Part shown: one piece after another, positions 42,023-50,381 of the stretch
Layout: each line of letters starts with the position of its first letter
How positions within the stretch are numbered: position 1 is the stretch's first letter
From: Pseudomonas sp. RIT409
Lineage (GTDB): Bacteria > Pseudomonadota > Gammaproteobacteria > Pseudomonadales > Pseudomonadaceae
Reading direction: 5' to 3'
DNA length: 64,000 bases
Assembly (NCBI RefSeq): GCF_003052515.2
Contig: NZ_QARE02000012.1
Span: 62,001-126,000, forward strand
Position numbers and translations under genes: made by a program
The notes under the pieces: generated by a model
Database searches by the model: none
The model's input: only the letters and a program-made list of their open reading frames with translations
What the model was told of the DNA's origin: nothing

Positions 42023-43405
42023 TCATGTGCTGGGCAAGTCGGGGCGAGGAACGCCCTGCGGGGGTAACTGAACAATGACCTCCAGGCCACCGCCGGCGCG
42101 CGCGGCCAGGCGCAGGCGCCCTCCATGCTCCAGAACGATCGCACGCGCGGCTGGCAGCCCGAGGCCCACGCCGCCGGTGTTCCTGTTGCGTGAGGCCTCC
42201 AGACGAAAGAACGGTGCGAAGACCTGCTCCTGGTATTCGGGCGCGATGCCAGGGCCACGGTCGGCGATGCGAATCTCGATGCAATCGGTTCGAGCGTCCA
42301 GGCTCATCACTGGCTCGCGGCCGTATTTGGCGGCGTTGTCGATCAGGTTGACCAACGCACGCTTGATCCCAACAGGCCGCCCCCAGTAAACGAAGCGCGG
42401 CACGCTGTTCAGCCCGACCTCGACACCGGCGTCCTTGAAGTCGTCGACGAGGGTGTGCAACAGCTCCGCCAGGTCGAAGGCGGTGGCCGGTTCAAGCCGT
42501 GCATCGTCGCGAAAGAAGTTCAGCGCCGAATCGACCATCGCTCGCATTTCGTCGACGTCACGGAAGAGCCGCGCTTGCTGCTCCGGGTCGTCGATGAATT
42601 CGCCACGCAAGCGCATGCGGGTCAGCGGGGCGCGCAAATCGTGGGAGATGGCCGCGAGCATCTGGGTCCGGTCGTGCAGGAAATGCTGGATTTGCGCCTG
42701 CATGGCGTTGAAGGCGACGATCGCCTGGCGAATTTCCTGCGGGCCGAGCTCAGGGATCGGCGGGGCCCTGAAGTCTGTGCCGAAGCGTCGAGCCCCCTCG
42801 GCGAAGCGCTCCAACGGTGTCGCCAGGTAGCGTGTGGCGATGAGAACCACCAGCAAGGTCGAGGACAGCATCAGCGCGAACACGATCAAGTTGCGATAGA
42901 CCGCCGAAAGCCCCCAACTGCGGCTGGGCACCGAATACATCACCCACGAGCCATCGCTCAGTTCGAGCAGCAGCGCGTAACGCCCTTCACCTTGGGTGGA
43001 CCAGTCGCGGGGTTCGTAGGCTTCTATGCGGGCGTCGGGCCGGTTCAACAACTGGCGCAGCAGCGGGGCGCCGGAGCGGAAGTCCGGGTCATCGATGGTT
43101 GGCAGGCCTGCATCTTCGTGGCGGGGCAGCCACTGGGCATCGAAGGCCTGATCACGGGTCGCATTCGCGAGCGCCGGCCGCTGTTCACGGGGCACGGCGT
43201 CGATGATGCGGGTAATCGCCGCGACTTTTTCCATCAGGCCGGTTTCCGTCAACGGTGGCCTGGCCCATACCCCGCCCAACAAACTGAATGCGCCATTCAA
43301 GGCCAGCGACGTCAGCATCGCGGCCAGCGTGGTCAGGGCGATCCAGCGCGCGACGGTGTCGGCCGGCCGCCATCGCCTGGCTTCGACCCACGCCTTGCGG
43401 TTCAT
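42023..43405 (-). CDS. Sensor histidine kinase (EnvZ/RstB type)
   Basis: 460 residues: N-terminal membrane helix (WIALTTLAAMLTSLALNGAF), periplasmic sensor (about 50-180), second helix (LIVFALMLSSTLLVVLIATRYL), HAMP, HisKA with phospho-acceptor His in AAISHDLRAPLTRMR, and HATPase with NLIDNAAKYG, DRGPGI and GVGLGLPAARAI. The start ATG overlaps the regulator's TGA (ATGA). The stimulus is unknown. It forms a two-gene operon with the OmpR-type regulator. Confidence 0.93.
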   Translation of the reverse strand: MNRKAWVEARRWRPADTVARWIALTTLAAMLTSLALNGAFSLLGGVWARPPLTETGLMEKVAAITRIIDAVPREQRPALANATRDQAFDAQWLPRHEDAGLPTIDDPDFRSGAPLLRQLLNRPDARIEAYEPRDWSTQGEGRYALLLELSDGSWVMYSVPSRSWGLSAVYRNLIVFALMLSSTLLVVLIATRYLATPLERFAEGARRFGTDFRAPPIPELGPQEIRQAIVAFNAMQAQIQHFLHDRTQMLAAISHDLRAPLTRMRLRGEFIDDPEQQARLFRDVDEMRAMVDSALNFFRDDARLEPATAFDLAELLHTLVDDFKDAGVEVGLNSVPRFVYWGRPVGIKRALVNLIDNAAKYGREPVMSLDARTDCIEIRIADRGPGIAPEYQEQVFAPFFRLEASRNRNTGGVGLGLPAARAIVLEHGGRLRLAARAGGGLEVIVQLPPQGVPRPDLPST

Positions 43406-44112
43406 CGGCCCACCACGTCGGGGGTGAACAGGTAGCCCACGTTGCGGATGGTGCGAATCATCGGCGTGCCCGCCAGATCGGCTTCGAGCTTGCGACGCAA
43501 GCGGCTGACCTGCACGTCGATGCTGCGGTCGAAGGCGTCGTGGGTCTCCCCGCGGGCCATGTCCAGCAATTGTTGACGCGACAGTACGCGGCGCGGGTGC
43601 TCGGCGAACACCAGCAACAGCTCGAATTCCCCTGCCGACAGCGGAATCATGACGTTGTCCGGTGAACGCAATTCGCGGCGGGTGACATCCAGATGCCAAC
43701 CGGCGAACGCTAGGATCGGGCGCGGGGTGTCCAGTGGCGCACTGCGTGTATCCGACGTCCTGCGCAGCACGGCGCGTACCCGGGCCAGCAGCTCGCGGGC
43801 GTCGAACGGCTTGGTCAGGTAGTCGTCTGCCCCCAGCTCGAGCCCGACGACCCGATCGCTCGCTTCGCCAAGCGCCGTCAGCATGATGATCCCGGCGTCG
43901 TACTCGGCACGCAGCCGCTGGCACAGCAGCAGGCCGCTGGTGCCCGGCAGCATGACGTCAAGAATGACCAGGTCGGGTGCGCGCCGCGCCACGGCCTGCC
44001 ACAGGGCTGCGCCATCGATGGCGACCTCGACGCTGTAGCCATGGCGCACGAGGAATTTCTGCAACAGGGCGAGGACTTCAAGGTCGTCGTCGACCAGAAT
44101 CAAATGGCTCAC
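43402..44112 (-). CDS. OmpR-family response regulator
   Basis: 236 residues: receiver domain with LVDDD, Asp in LVILDVMLPG and Lys in DDYLTKPFDARELLARV, then a winged-helix OmpR/PhoB DNA-binding domain with LSAGEFELLLVFAEHPRRVLS and RTIRNVGYLF. Upstream of and overlapping its sensor kinase gene. Divergent from the MlaA-like gene, which lies 166 bp away and is a possible target. Confidence 0.93.
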   Translation of the reverse strand: MSHLILVDDDLEVLALLQKFLVRHGYSVEVAIDGAALWQAVARRAPDLVILDVMLPGTSGLLLCQRLRAEYDAGIIMLTALGEASDRVVGLELGADDYLTKPFDARELLARVRAVLRRTSDTRSAPLDTPRPILAFAGWHLDVTRRELRSPDNVMIPLSAGEFELLLVFAEHPRRVLSRQQLLDMARGETHDAFDRSIDVQVSRLRRKLEADLAGTPMIRTIRNVGYLFTPDVVGR

Positions 44113-44278
44113 GATGGACAGGCTGCCGGACGGGAAACAGGTGCCTATCTAAAATCATTCAGCGGTCGGCGTCATATATTTCAATCCGGAAACAAAGCGA
44201 CACCCTTGCAAGAATCCAGCAATCATCGGGCAAACAATCGCGGGCAGTCTCGGCAGCAGTCCTTGTCGAGATGCCCGC

Positions 44279-45061
44279 ATGCCAACGCTCAATGCTGTTC
44301 CGCCCTGTGTTCGTATCGTCACCCTCGGGGCTCTGGCGCTCCTGGCCAGTGCCTGCACCACGCAACCTCCTTCCCCGGCAACGTCCTGCGAGCAGGTCGA
44401 CTATGAGGTGCACGATCCCGCCGAAACCGTCAACCGCGGGATTTTTGCTTTCAATCGCACGGTCGACGATTACGCCCTGGCGCCGGTGGCCCGTGGCTAT
44501 CGGCACCTGCCGAGCGTCGTTCAAGCGGGGGTGCATAACTTCGTCGCCAACTTCGGCGAACCCAAGGTCTTCATCAACGATGTGTTGCAGGGCAATGCCC
44601 GGCGCTCGGTGAACACCTTGGGGCGGTTTGTCATCAACACCACTGTGGGCCTGGTCGGGCTCATCGACGTTTCTGGCAAATTGGGCATCGAGCGGCACAA
44701 AGCCGATTTCGGGCAGACGTTCGGCGTCTGGAGCATCGCCAACGGCCCCATCGTCGAACTGCCGTTGCTCGGCACGGCCAACCTGCGGGACGCCACCGGC
44801 AAAGTGCTGAGTTTTGCGGTCAACCCCTTCGGCGACAACAGCGACACCGTGGAGACGCTCAGCACCGTCAACACGGTGGGAGGCATCGTCGACGGGCGCG
44901 CCGAGACGCTACCGGTCACTGACAAGCTCAAGCAGGCGCCGGATTATTACGTGGCGCTGCGCGATGGCATGGCGGCAAAACGGGCACGCTTCGTCGATGA
45001 AGGTCGCGCGGGGGCAAGCACTTCGGCGGGCAGCCCTTGTGGCTCGGTCAATGGCGATTGA
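44279..45061 (+). CDS. mlaA: MlaA/VacJ-family lipoprotein
   Basis: 260 residues. The signal peptide ends in the lipobox LASAC, giving a lipid-anchored outer-membrane protein. The mature part has DPAETVNRGIFAFNRTVDDY, FGQTFGVWSIANGPIVELPLLG and LRDATGK, the MlaA hallmarks. MlaA removes mislocalised phospholipids from the outer leaflet and passes them to MlaC. The C-terminus overlaps the convergent Hsp20 gene by 14 bp. No other mla gene is nearby, so this may be an additional paralogue. Confidence 0.9.
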   Translation: MPTLNAVPPCVRIVTLGALALLASACTTQPPSPATSCEQVDYEVHDPAETVNRGIFAFNRTVDDYALAPVARGYRHLPSVVQAGVHNFVANFGEPKVFINDVLQGNARRSVNTLGRFVINTTVGLVGLIDVSGKLGIERHKADFGQTFGVWSIANGPIVELPLLGTANLRDATGKVLSFAVNPFGDNSDTVETLSTVNTVGGIVDGRAETLPVTDKLKQAPDYYVALRDGMAAKRARFVDEGRAGASTSAGSPCGSVNGD

Positions 45062-45467
45062 CCTGCCGTCGGGAGGGCCCGTCATCAGGGGTGTGGATGC
45101 GGATGTGTCGGGCGCGAGGGGCGTCGGGCACGACCCGCAAAAGGAACACGATCAGCAGGCCGTTTTCGAACGTTGCGCCCTGCACCTCGATGTGGTCCGC
45201 CAGGTGAAACACCAGGCGAAACGCACCCTGAGCGATGCCTTGATGCAGATAGGTGGCGCCGGCGTCGACTTGGCGCTCGGCGCCGCAGACCGTCAGGACG
45301 CCTTTTTCCACCTGCAGGTCCAGGTCGTCGGCGGACAGGCCGGCGGCGGCGATGACCACCCGGTAATAGTCGTCACCGTAGCGTTCAACGTTGTGAGGGG
45401 GGGAGCCCATGGCGGTTTCGCTGTGCAGCGCTGATTCGAAGAACGCGTTGTATCGATCGAATCCCAC
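45048..45467 (-). CDS. Hsp20 (IbpA-like) small heat-shock protein with damaged 5' end
   Basis: The alpha-crystallin domain is clear (NVERYGDDYYRVVIAAAGLSADDLDLQVEKGVLTV...IAQGAFRLVF) with an IxI-like HIRIH near the C-terminus. The GTG at 45467 is the first conventional start, but it has no ribosome site. In-frame codons upstream read SLAPLFRQS joined to VGFDRYN, which matches the usual N-terminus of Pseudomonas IbpA-like proteins, yet they contain no ATG, GTG or TTG before the in-frame TAG at 45510-45512. The normal start seems to have been lost; a CTG start at 45491 is conceivable. Possibly a pseudogene or poorly translated. Confidence 0.7.
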   Translation of the reverse strand: MGFDRYNAFFESALHSETAMGSPPHNVERYGDDYYRVVIAAAGLSADDLDLQVEKGVLTVCGAERQVDAGATYLHQGIAQGAFRLVFHLADHIEVQGATFENGLLIVFLLRVVPDAPRARHIRIHTPDDGPSRRQVNRH

Positions 45468-45578
45468 CGATTGACGGAACAGAGGCGCCAGTGATCGAGA
45501 CGCGAGTCGCTAAATCGGCTACGCACACTAAGCAGTAAGGCTCATCGGTGGAAAAAAACAAGCGCGGCGCCCACTTTT

Positions 45579-46106
45579 TCAAGCCCTGCCCACTGCCGCC
45601 GGACTTAACGGGCGTTCGAAGATCGCCAGCAGGTCCTCGACCGTGCTCTCCACATAGAGGCCTGCGCGATAGGCCGGCTTGAGCGCGTCGCCGCCTTGGA
45701 CCACCGCATCGGGGCGCTCGACGAAGCGCCCGATCACTTGAAAGTCTCGATCGAGCACCAGCACGAATGGGATGGCGACCCGCTCCAGCGCCAGGTGCGT
45801 TTTCAAAGCGTCTTCGGCGCGCGCCTTGGTGATGATCGACAATGTGACGGACGGCGCAAAGCGTTGCAGGCTGTCCATGACGGCGAGGTTGATCTGGCAA
45901 TCCGGACACCACATTTCACCGGCCGCCAAGAGAAAAAAAGCGTCATCCAGCGCTGCCAGACGGTGTCGCGTCCCGGCGCTCAACGCATCCGGCGATGCCA
46001 GCTTTCGCTGAACCGCCCGCACGGCGTCGATCTCATCGGGCAGTCCGTGGCGGACGAAGTCGTCGAACGTTTGCCCGATAGCAAACAGGTCCTGGTACGA
46101 GGTCAT
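45579..46106 (-). CDS. Thioredoxin-like protein with CPDC motif
   Basis: About 175 residues. A thioredoxin-fold core is indicated by AGEMWCPDCQINLAVMDSL, with the redox pair CPDC, and the later IPFVLVLDRDFQVIGRFVERP holding the cis-Pro. It lacks a signal peptide, so it should be cytoplasmic. Proteins of this type are annotated only as thioredoxin family. I use the ATG at 46106; a TTG at 46112 is in frame. Confidence 0.82.
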   Translation of the reverse strand: MTSYQDLFAIGQTFDDFVRHGLPDEIDAVRAVQRKLASPDALSAGTRHRLAALDDAFFLLAAGEMWCPDCQINLAVMDSLQRFAPSVTLSIITKARAEDALKTHLALERVAIPFVLVLDRDFQVIGRFVERPDAVVQGGDALKPAYRAGLYVESTVEDLLAIFERPLSPAAVGRA

Positions 46107-46203
46107 GATCAAAGGCTCATTGGCAAATGCGATGGTTCATCCCACCAGAAACGGACGGCCACCGCAATCTGATCCCGGCTCGTTGCTCGAAACTGTCGTG
46201 GCA

Positions 46204-47100
46204 TCAGGCTGACGGCCCCGATTTGCGCACATGGTCGACCAACGCCCGCAGCTTGGGTGCAAGGTTGTGGCGGTTGGGGTAGTACAGGTAGAAGCCCGGA
46301 AATGGCGGCAGGTATTCGTCCAGGACGGTGACCAGTTCGCCACGTTCGAGATAGGGGCGGAAGGTGTCTTCGATACCAAAGGTGATCCCGCCGTCCGCCA
46401 ACGCGGTTCGCACCATGAGCAGCATGTCGTTGGTGGTGATTTGCGGTGACACTGCCACGTCGAACGCGCGGCCGCGGTCACTGAACTCCCAGCGCCAGGG
46501 CGCTACGTCCGGTGCACGGCGCCAGCCGATGCAGCGATGGGCCGTCAGGTCGCGGGGGTGCTGAGGCCTGCCGTGGCGCGCCAGATAGGCAGGGCTGGCC
46601 ACGGCCATCTCCCGCTGTTCACCTGTGACGGGAATGGCAATCATGTCTTGTTCGATCACTTCGCCGAGCCGCACACCGGCGTCGAACCCCCGCTCGACGA
46701 TATCGAAGGTTTCATCCGTGACGGTGACGTCCAGCGACACCTCGGGGTAAGCCTCCACGAAGCCTGCGATCAGCGGGCCATCCAGGAAGCGCTCGGCGAT
46801 CGAGGTCACGGCGATCTTCAGCAGGCCTCGGGGCGGCCCTTTCAAGGCTGCGTCGTCGAGGGCGCAGGTCAACGACGCCAGCGCTTGCGCCGTCTGTTGA
46901 TACAACGCCTGGCCGGCCTCGGTCAGCCGCACGTTGCGGGTAGAGCGCTGGACCAGCGACACCCCGAGGCCGTCTTCCAGCCGACGAATGCTCTGGCTCA
47001 CTGCCGAGCGGGTGACATCCAGCCGTTCGGCGGCGGCGCGGAAACTGCTCAGTTGCGCCACGGCCGCAAAGGCCTTCAACAAATTGAGATCCGTCTTCAT
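46204..47100 (-). CDS. LysR family transcriptional regulator
   Basis: About 298 residues: HTH in the first 60 (LNLLKAFAAVAQLSSFRAAAERLDVTRSAVSQSIRRLE is its opening) and an effector domain starting at GLLKIAVTSIAERF. It resembles the large group of LysR regulators that repress a divergent dehydrogenase gene. Divergent from an SDR gene, with a perfect GGTTAGC-AAC-GCTAACC dyad between them. The ATG at 47100 begins the HTH; alternatives up to 47130 have no better ribosome site. Confidence 0.9.
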   Translation of the reverse strand: MKTDLNLLKAFAAVAQLSSFRAAAERLDVTRSAVSQSIRRLEDGLGVSLVQRSTRNVRLTEAGQALYQQTAQALASLTCALDDAALKGPPRGLLKIAVTSIAERFLDGPLIAGFVEAYPEVSLDVTVTDETFDIVERGFDAGVRLGEVIEQDMIAIPVTGEQREMAVASPAYLARHGRPQHPRDLTAHRCIGWRRAPDVAPWRWEFSDRGRAFDVAVSPQITTNDMLLMVRTALADGGITFGIEDTFRPYLERGELVTVLDEYLPPFPGFYLYYPNRHNLAPKLRALVDHVRKSGPSA

Positions 47101-47131
47101 CGGTAAGCAACTCATAGGTCGGCATGTCATT

Positions 47132-47148
47132 GGTTAGCAACGCTAACC
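47132..47148. promoter_or_regulatory. LysR operator between the LysR and SDR genes
   Basis: GGTTAGC (47132-47138) and GCTAACC (47142-47148) form a perfect 7-bp inverted repeat with a 3-base spacer, containing the T-N11-A core of LysR sites. It lies 32 bp from the LysR start and 85 bp from the SDR start. Confidence 0.6.
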
Positions 47149-47232
47149 CATTCAGTCAGTTCTGGAGGACTTATCGCGACAGTCTGGGTTGGTTACCGTA
47201 TTCGTCAACCTCACTGACACAGGTAATTTTCC

Positions 47233-47961
47233 ATGACGATCGACAAAATCATCCTGATCACCGGTGCTTCCAGCGGTATTGGCGAAGGCATCGCTCGTGA
47301 ACTTGGGGCTGCCGGTGCAACGCTGCTGTTAGGGGCGCGGCGTACCGAGCGGCTGCAGGCACTCGTCGATGAAATCAACGCCGCCGGCGGGCAAGCGGAA
47401 TATCGTCGGCTGGACGTCACCGACAAGGCTGATGTCGAGGCCTTCGCTCAGCACGCCCGCAACCGCTGGGGGCGGGTGGACGTCATCATCAACAATGCGG
47501 GCATCATGCCGCTGTCGCCCATGGCGGCGATGAAAACCGAAGAGTGGGACCGCATGGTCGACGTCAACATCAAGGGCGTGCTGCATGGCATTGCGGCGGT
47601 ATTGCCGGAATTCACCCGGCGTCGAGCAGGGCACGTGATCAACATGGCCTCCGTGGGTGCACTGACGGTCTCGCCGACGGCGGCAGTGTATTGCGCCACC
47701 AAGTTCGCGGTGCGCGCGATCTCCGACGGGTTGCGTCAGGAGTCGCCCGACATCCGCGTGACATGTGTCCACCCCGGTGTGGTAGAGAGCGAACTGGCCT
47801 TGACCATCACCGATGAGGTCGCCAAGCAGGCGATGGAAAGCTACCGGGCGGTCGCGCTGACGCCGGACGCCATTGGCAGGGCCGTGCGCTATGCCATCGA
47901 GCAGCCGGACGACGTCGACGTCAACGAAATCGTTGTACGGCCGACGCGTTCGGCTCAGTGA
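47233..47961 (+). CDS. SDR family oxidoreductase
   Basis: 242 residues of the YdfG/serine-dehydrogenase-like SDR type: TGASSGIG near residues 10-17, NNAG, the catalytic Ser in MASVGA and YCATKFAV (catalytic Tyr-Lys). These NADP-dependent enzymes act on hydroxy acids or alcohols. Divergent from, and probably repressed or activated by, the LysR regulator at 46.2-47.1 kb. AGG lies 9 bases before the ATG. The stop overlaps the convergent AraC gene. Confidence 0.9.
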   Translation: MTIDKIILITGASSGIGEGIARELGAAGATLLLGARRTERLQALVDEINAAGGQAEYRRLDVTDKADVEAFAQHARNRWGRVDVIINNAGIMPLSPMAAMKTEEWDRMVDVNIKGVLHGIAAVLPEFTRRRAGHVINMASVGALTVSPTAAVYCATKFAVRAISDGLRQESPDIRVTCVHPGVVESELALTITDEVAKQAMESYRAVALTPDAIGRAVRYAIEQPDDVDVNEIVVRPTRSAQ

Positions 47962-48866
47962 AGCGCGGCGTATCGACCCGGTGGCATGCCGACATGGCGG
48001 GTGAACGCGACGCCAAAGGCGCTGACCGAGCGGTACCCCACGCGGTCGGCGATCTCGCTGATGGCCTGTTCGCCCTGGCGCAGCCAGCGTTTGGCCAATG
48101 CCATGCGCCAGGTCAGCAGGTACTCCATGGGCGGCATGCCCACTGCACGGCCGAAGGCTTCGAAGAACGCTGAGCGCGACATGCCCGCCGCGCTGGCCAG
48201 TTGCGCGACGTTCCAGGGTTGAGCGGTCTGTTCATGGATGCGGTGCAGCGCCAGCGCCAGCTTGGGGTCGGACAGCCCGCGCAACAGGCCGGGCGAGAGC
48301 GCGCTGGAGCCCGTCGAGCGCAGGGCTTCGATCAGGAGGACCTCGAGCAACCGTGCCAGCACAATGTCCCGCGCCGGCCGTTGCGCGCGCGCTTCATCAC
48401 CGACCAATTGCACCAGTGTGGCCAGCCGTTGCTCGCCCCGAACATGCACCCAGCGGGGCAACAGCGGCACCAGCAAGGTGGCGTCCTGTGAGCCGAACAC
48501 GCAATGGCCCACCAGCATGCGCACCGTCACCGGCGCCTCGGGATCACCCACGCGCACGCCGCCGGGGATCGGGGTCAGCGGTGAAGTGATGGCTTCGTCT
48601 GCGGCGGGTGGCAGCCGATCAAGGCTCGATGTGGAGAAGGCGCGCGCGGCAGGGATCAGCACGAAATCACCCTCCGTCAGGGTCATGGTGTCTTCGTCCT
48701 CGGCGTTCTCCACGGTCAGTCGACACGCGCCTTCCAGCACAACGAAATAGAAGGGACGCCCGGTCTCCGAGCGCCTGACCGCCCAGGGCGCGGAAGCAAT
48801 CACTCGTTTTGAAAAGGGCGCTGTCGGCTGCAGCAACGAGACGACTTCTGCCAAGGGGTCGACCAT
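47955..48866 (-). CDS. AraC-family transcriptional regulator
   Basis: About 303 residues: an N-terminal cupin-like sensing domain (about 15-180, with FYFVVLEGACRLTV and LTEGDFVLIPA) and a C-terminal pair of helix-turn-helices (about 205-300, with WNVAQLASAAGMSRSAFFEAF and ISEIADRVGYRSVSAFGVAF). This AraC-binding-2 type usually controls a neighbouring dehydrogenase or exporter; here it is divergent from an SDR gene 96 bp away. The ATG at 48866 is preferred; earlier in-frame starts add unrelated residues. Confidence 0.9.
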   Translation of the reverse strand: MVDPLAEVVSLLQPTAPFSKRVIASAPWAVRRSETGRPFYFVVLEGACRLTVENAEDEDTMTLTEGDFVLIPAARAFSTSSLDRLPPAADEAITSPLTPIPGGVRVGDPEAPVTVRMLVGHCVFGSQDATLLVPLLPRWVHVRGEQRLATLVQLVGDEARAQRPARDIVLARLLEVLLIEALRSTGSSALSPGLLRGLSDPKLALALHRIHEQTAQPWNVAQLASAAGMSRSAFFEAFGRAVGMPPMEYLLTWRMALAKRWLRQGEQAISEIADRVGYRSVSAFGVAFTRHVGMPPGRYAALH

Positions 48867-48962
48867 CTGGACTGTCTCGACAAATAACAGGACGTTGAAG
48901 TGTATTCCGTCTGGCAACTTCGTTCTATGGTGGGCTTGTCCCTCATTCCTTGGAGTTTGCAC

Positions 48963-49727
48963 ATGACCACCGCTTCCACCGTCTTGATTACCGGCTGTTC
49001 GTCTGGCTTTGGCCTGGACATTGCTCGTTTCTTCCTCGACCAGGGTTGGAATGTCATCGCGACGATGCGCACGCCCCGGGCGGATCTGTTCGAGCCTTCG
49101 GAGCGCTTGCGTTTGTTGGCACTGGACGTGACCGACAGTGGCAGCATCCGACGCTGCCTGGAAGAAGCAGGCCCTATTGATGCGCTGGTCAACAACGCGG
49201 GCATCGGTTTGCTAGCCCCGGTCGAAGGCCTTTCGTTGGCCACCGTGCGCGAGGTTTTCGAAACCAACACCGTCGGTACCCTGGCCATGACCCAGGCGGT
49301 ATTGCCTGATTTCCGCCAGCGACGGGCGGGTGTGGTGGTGAACGTGACCTCCACCGTGACCTTGAAATCCTTGCCGTTGCTGGCGGTGTACACCGCCAGC
49401 AAGGCCGCGGTGAATGCCTTCACCGAATCGCTGGCGCTGGAACTGGAGCCTTTCGGTGTGCGGGTCCGGTTGGTGTTGCCGGGGCGGGCACCGGACACAC
49501 GCTTCGGCGACAACGCGCGGCGTCTGATGGCCGCGGACATCCCTGAAGCGTACGTGGCGTTCCGCGATCAGGTCTTCGCCAGTGTCCGCGATACGAGTAC
49601 GCCGGTCACCCATGCCCGGGATGTTGCGCAGGCTGTCTGGCGCGCAGTGACCGACCCTGCCGCACCGATGCGCATCCCTGCAGGTGCCGACGCCGTGGCC
49701 CTGAGCCAAGCCACCGGCCAGGCGTGA
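48963..49727 (+). CDS. SDR family oxidoreductase
   Basis: About 254 residues: ITGCSSGFG (glycine motif), LDVTDSGSI, NNAGIGLL and catalytic YTASKAAV. The TGCSSGFG form is typical of 17-beta-hydroxysteroid-dehydrogenase-like classical SDRs. GGAG lies 8 bases before the ATG at 48963. Divergent from the AraC regulator and most likely its target. Not closely similar to the SDR at 47.2 kb. Confidence 0.9.
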   Translation: MTTASTVLITGCSSGFGLDIARFFLDQGWNVIATMRTPRADLFEPSERLRLLALDVTDSGSIRRCLEEAGPIDALVNNAGIGLLAPVEGLSLATVREVFETNTVGTLAMTQAVLPDFRQRRAGVVVNVTSTVTLKSLPLLAVYTASKAAVNAFTESLALELEPFGVRVRLVLPGRAPDTRFGDNARRLMAADIPEAYVAFRDQVFASVRDTSTPVTHARDVAQAVWRAVTDPAAPMRIPAGADAVALSQATGQA

Positions 49728-49785
49728 TCTGGGAACCCCGATCGATCGCCATGGGCGTCGGCCCCTGGCCGTCAGCGCCAGCGCT

Positions 49786-50220
49786 TCATGCGTTCTCGTT
49801 GCCGGGGCGGGTGAAGGAGTAGCGGTCGATGTCCTGCCGCAACTGCCAGCCGCGGTTCAGCCAGTAACGGGCCGCGGCATCGTTGTCCTTGAGAACGTCC
49901 AGATGGCATTTGCCGATGCCCAGCGCCTCAAGGGCGGACAGGCACCGCTGAACCAGTGCGTCGGCAATGCCACGCCGCCTGAACGCGGGCAATACCAGCA
50001 GATGTTGCAAATAACCCCGCCGCCCATCGTGGCCGCACATCACACAGCCGCACAGCCCAGCCTCGGTTTCAGCGACGAAGCTCATGCCGGGGTTGCGTTG
50101 CAGATAACGTGCCGTGGCTTCGCGCGAGTCGGCATCCCGGATAGAAATGCCGGGTGTCTGGCGCATCAGGGCGAGGACAGCATCGTAATCGTCCAGGGTC
50201 ATCACACGAATGTGGGTCAT
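49786..50220 (-). CDS. GNAT family N-acetyltransferase
   Basis: About 144 residues of the GNAT fold. The acetyl-CoA-binding motif A is LQHLLVLPAFRRRGIADALVQ, with the R-x-x-G-x-A pyrophosphate loop, and motif B includes CHLDVLKDNDAAARYWLNRGW. The substrate cannot be deduced. AGAGG stands 9 bases before the ATG at 50220. Divergent from the TpsB gene. Confidence 0.88.
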   Translation of the reverse strand: MTHIRVMTLDDYDAVLALMRQTPGISIRDADSREATARYLQRNPGMSFVAETEAGLCGCVMCGHDGRRGYLQHLLVLPAFRRRGIADALVQRCLSALEALGIGKCHLDVLKDNDAAARYWLNRGWQLRQDIDRYSFTRPGNENA

Positions 50221-50311
50221 CAGAGCGAGCCTCTGTAGAGAAGGGTGGCAGCGTAACAGGGCGTGTAGGACAGGTCGCCCCGACAAAAACGAAGATTCCG
50301 ACACTTTTTAA

Positions 50312-50340
50312 TTGACGCCAAACATATGACTGAATAGGAT
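50312..50340 (+). promoter_or_regulatory. Sigma-70-type promoter of the two-partner secretion operon
   Basis: TTGACG (50312-50317) and TAGGAT (50335-50340) are separated by 17 bp, 41 bp before the TpsB start codon. The surrounding sequence is AT-rich for this genome. Match to consensus is moderate. Confidence 0.5.
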
Positions 50341-50381
50341 CCAGTCCGCTTGATATCACCGTGCCATTGCAAGGATGCTCC

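Noticed and set aside
42023..43924. 633-codon minus-strand frame reading as an extended histidine kinase
   Set aside because: The extra N-terminal part is out of frame with, and overlaps, the OmpR-type regulator gene; the kinase starts at 43405 with an ATGA overlap.
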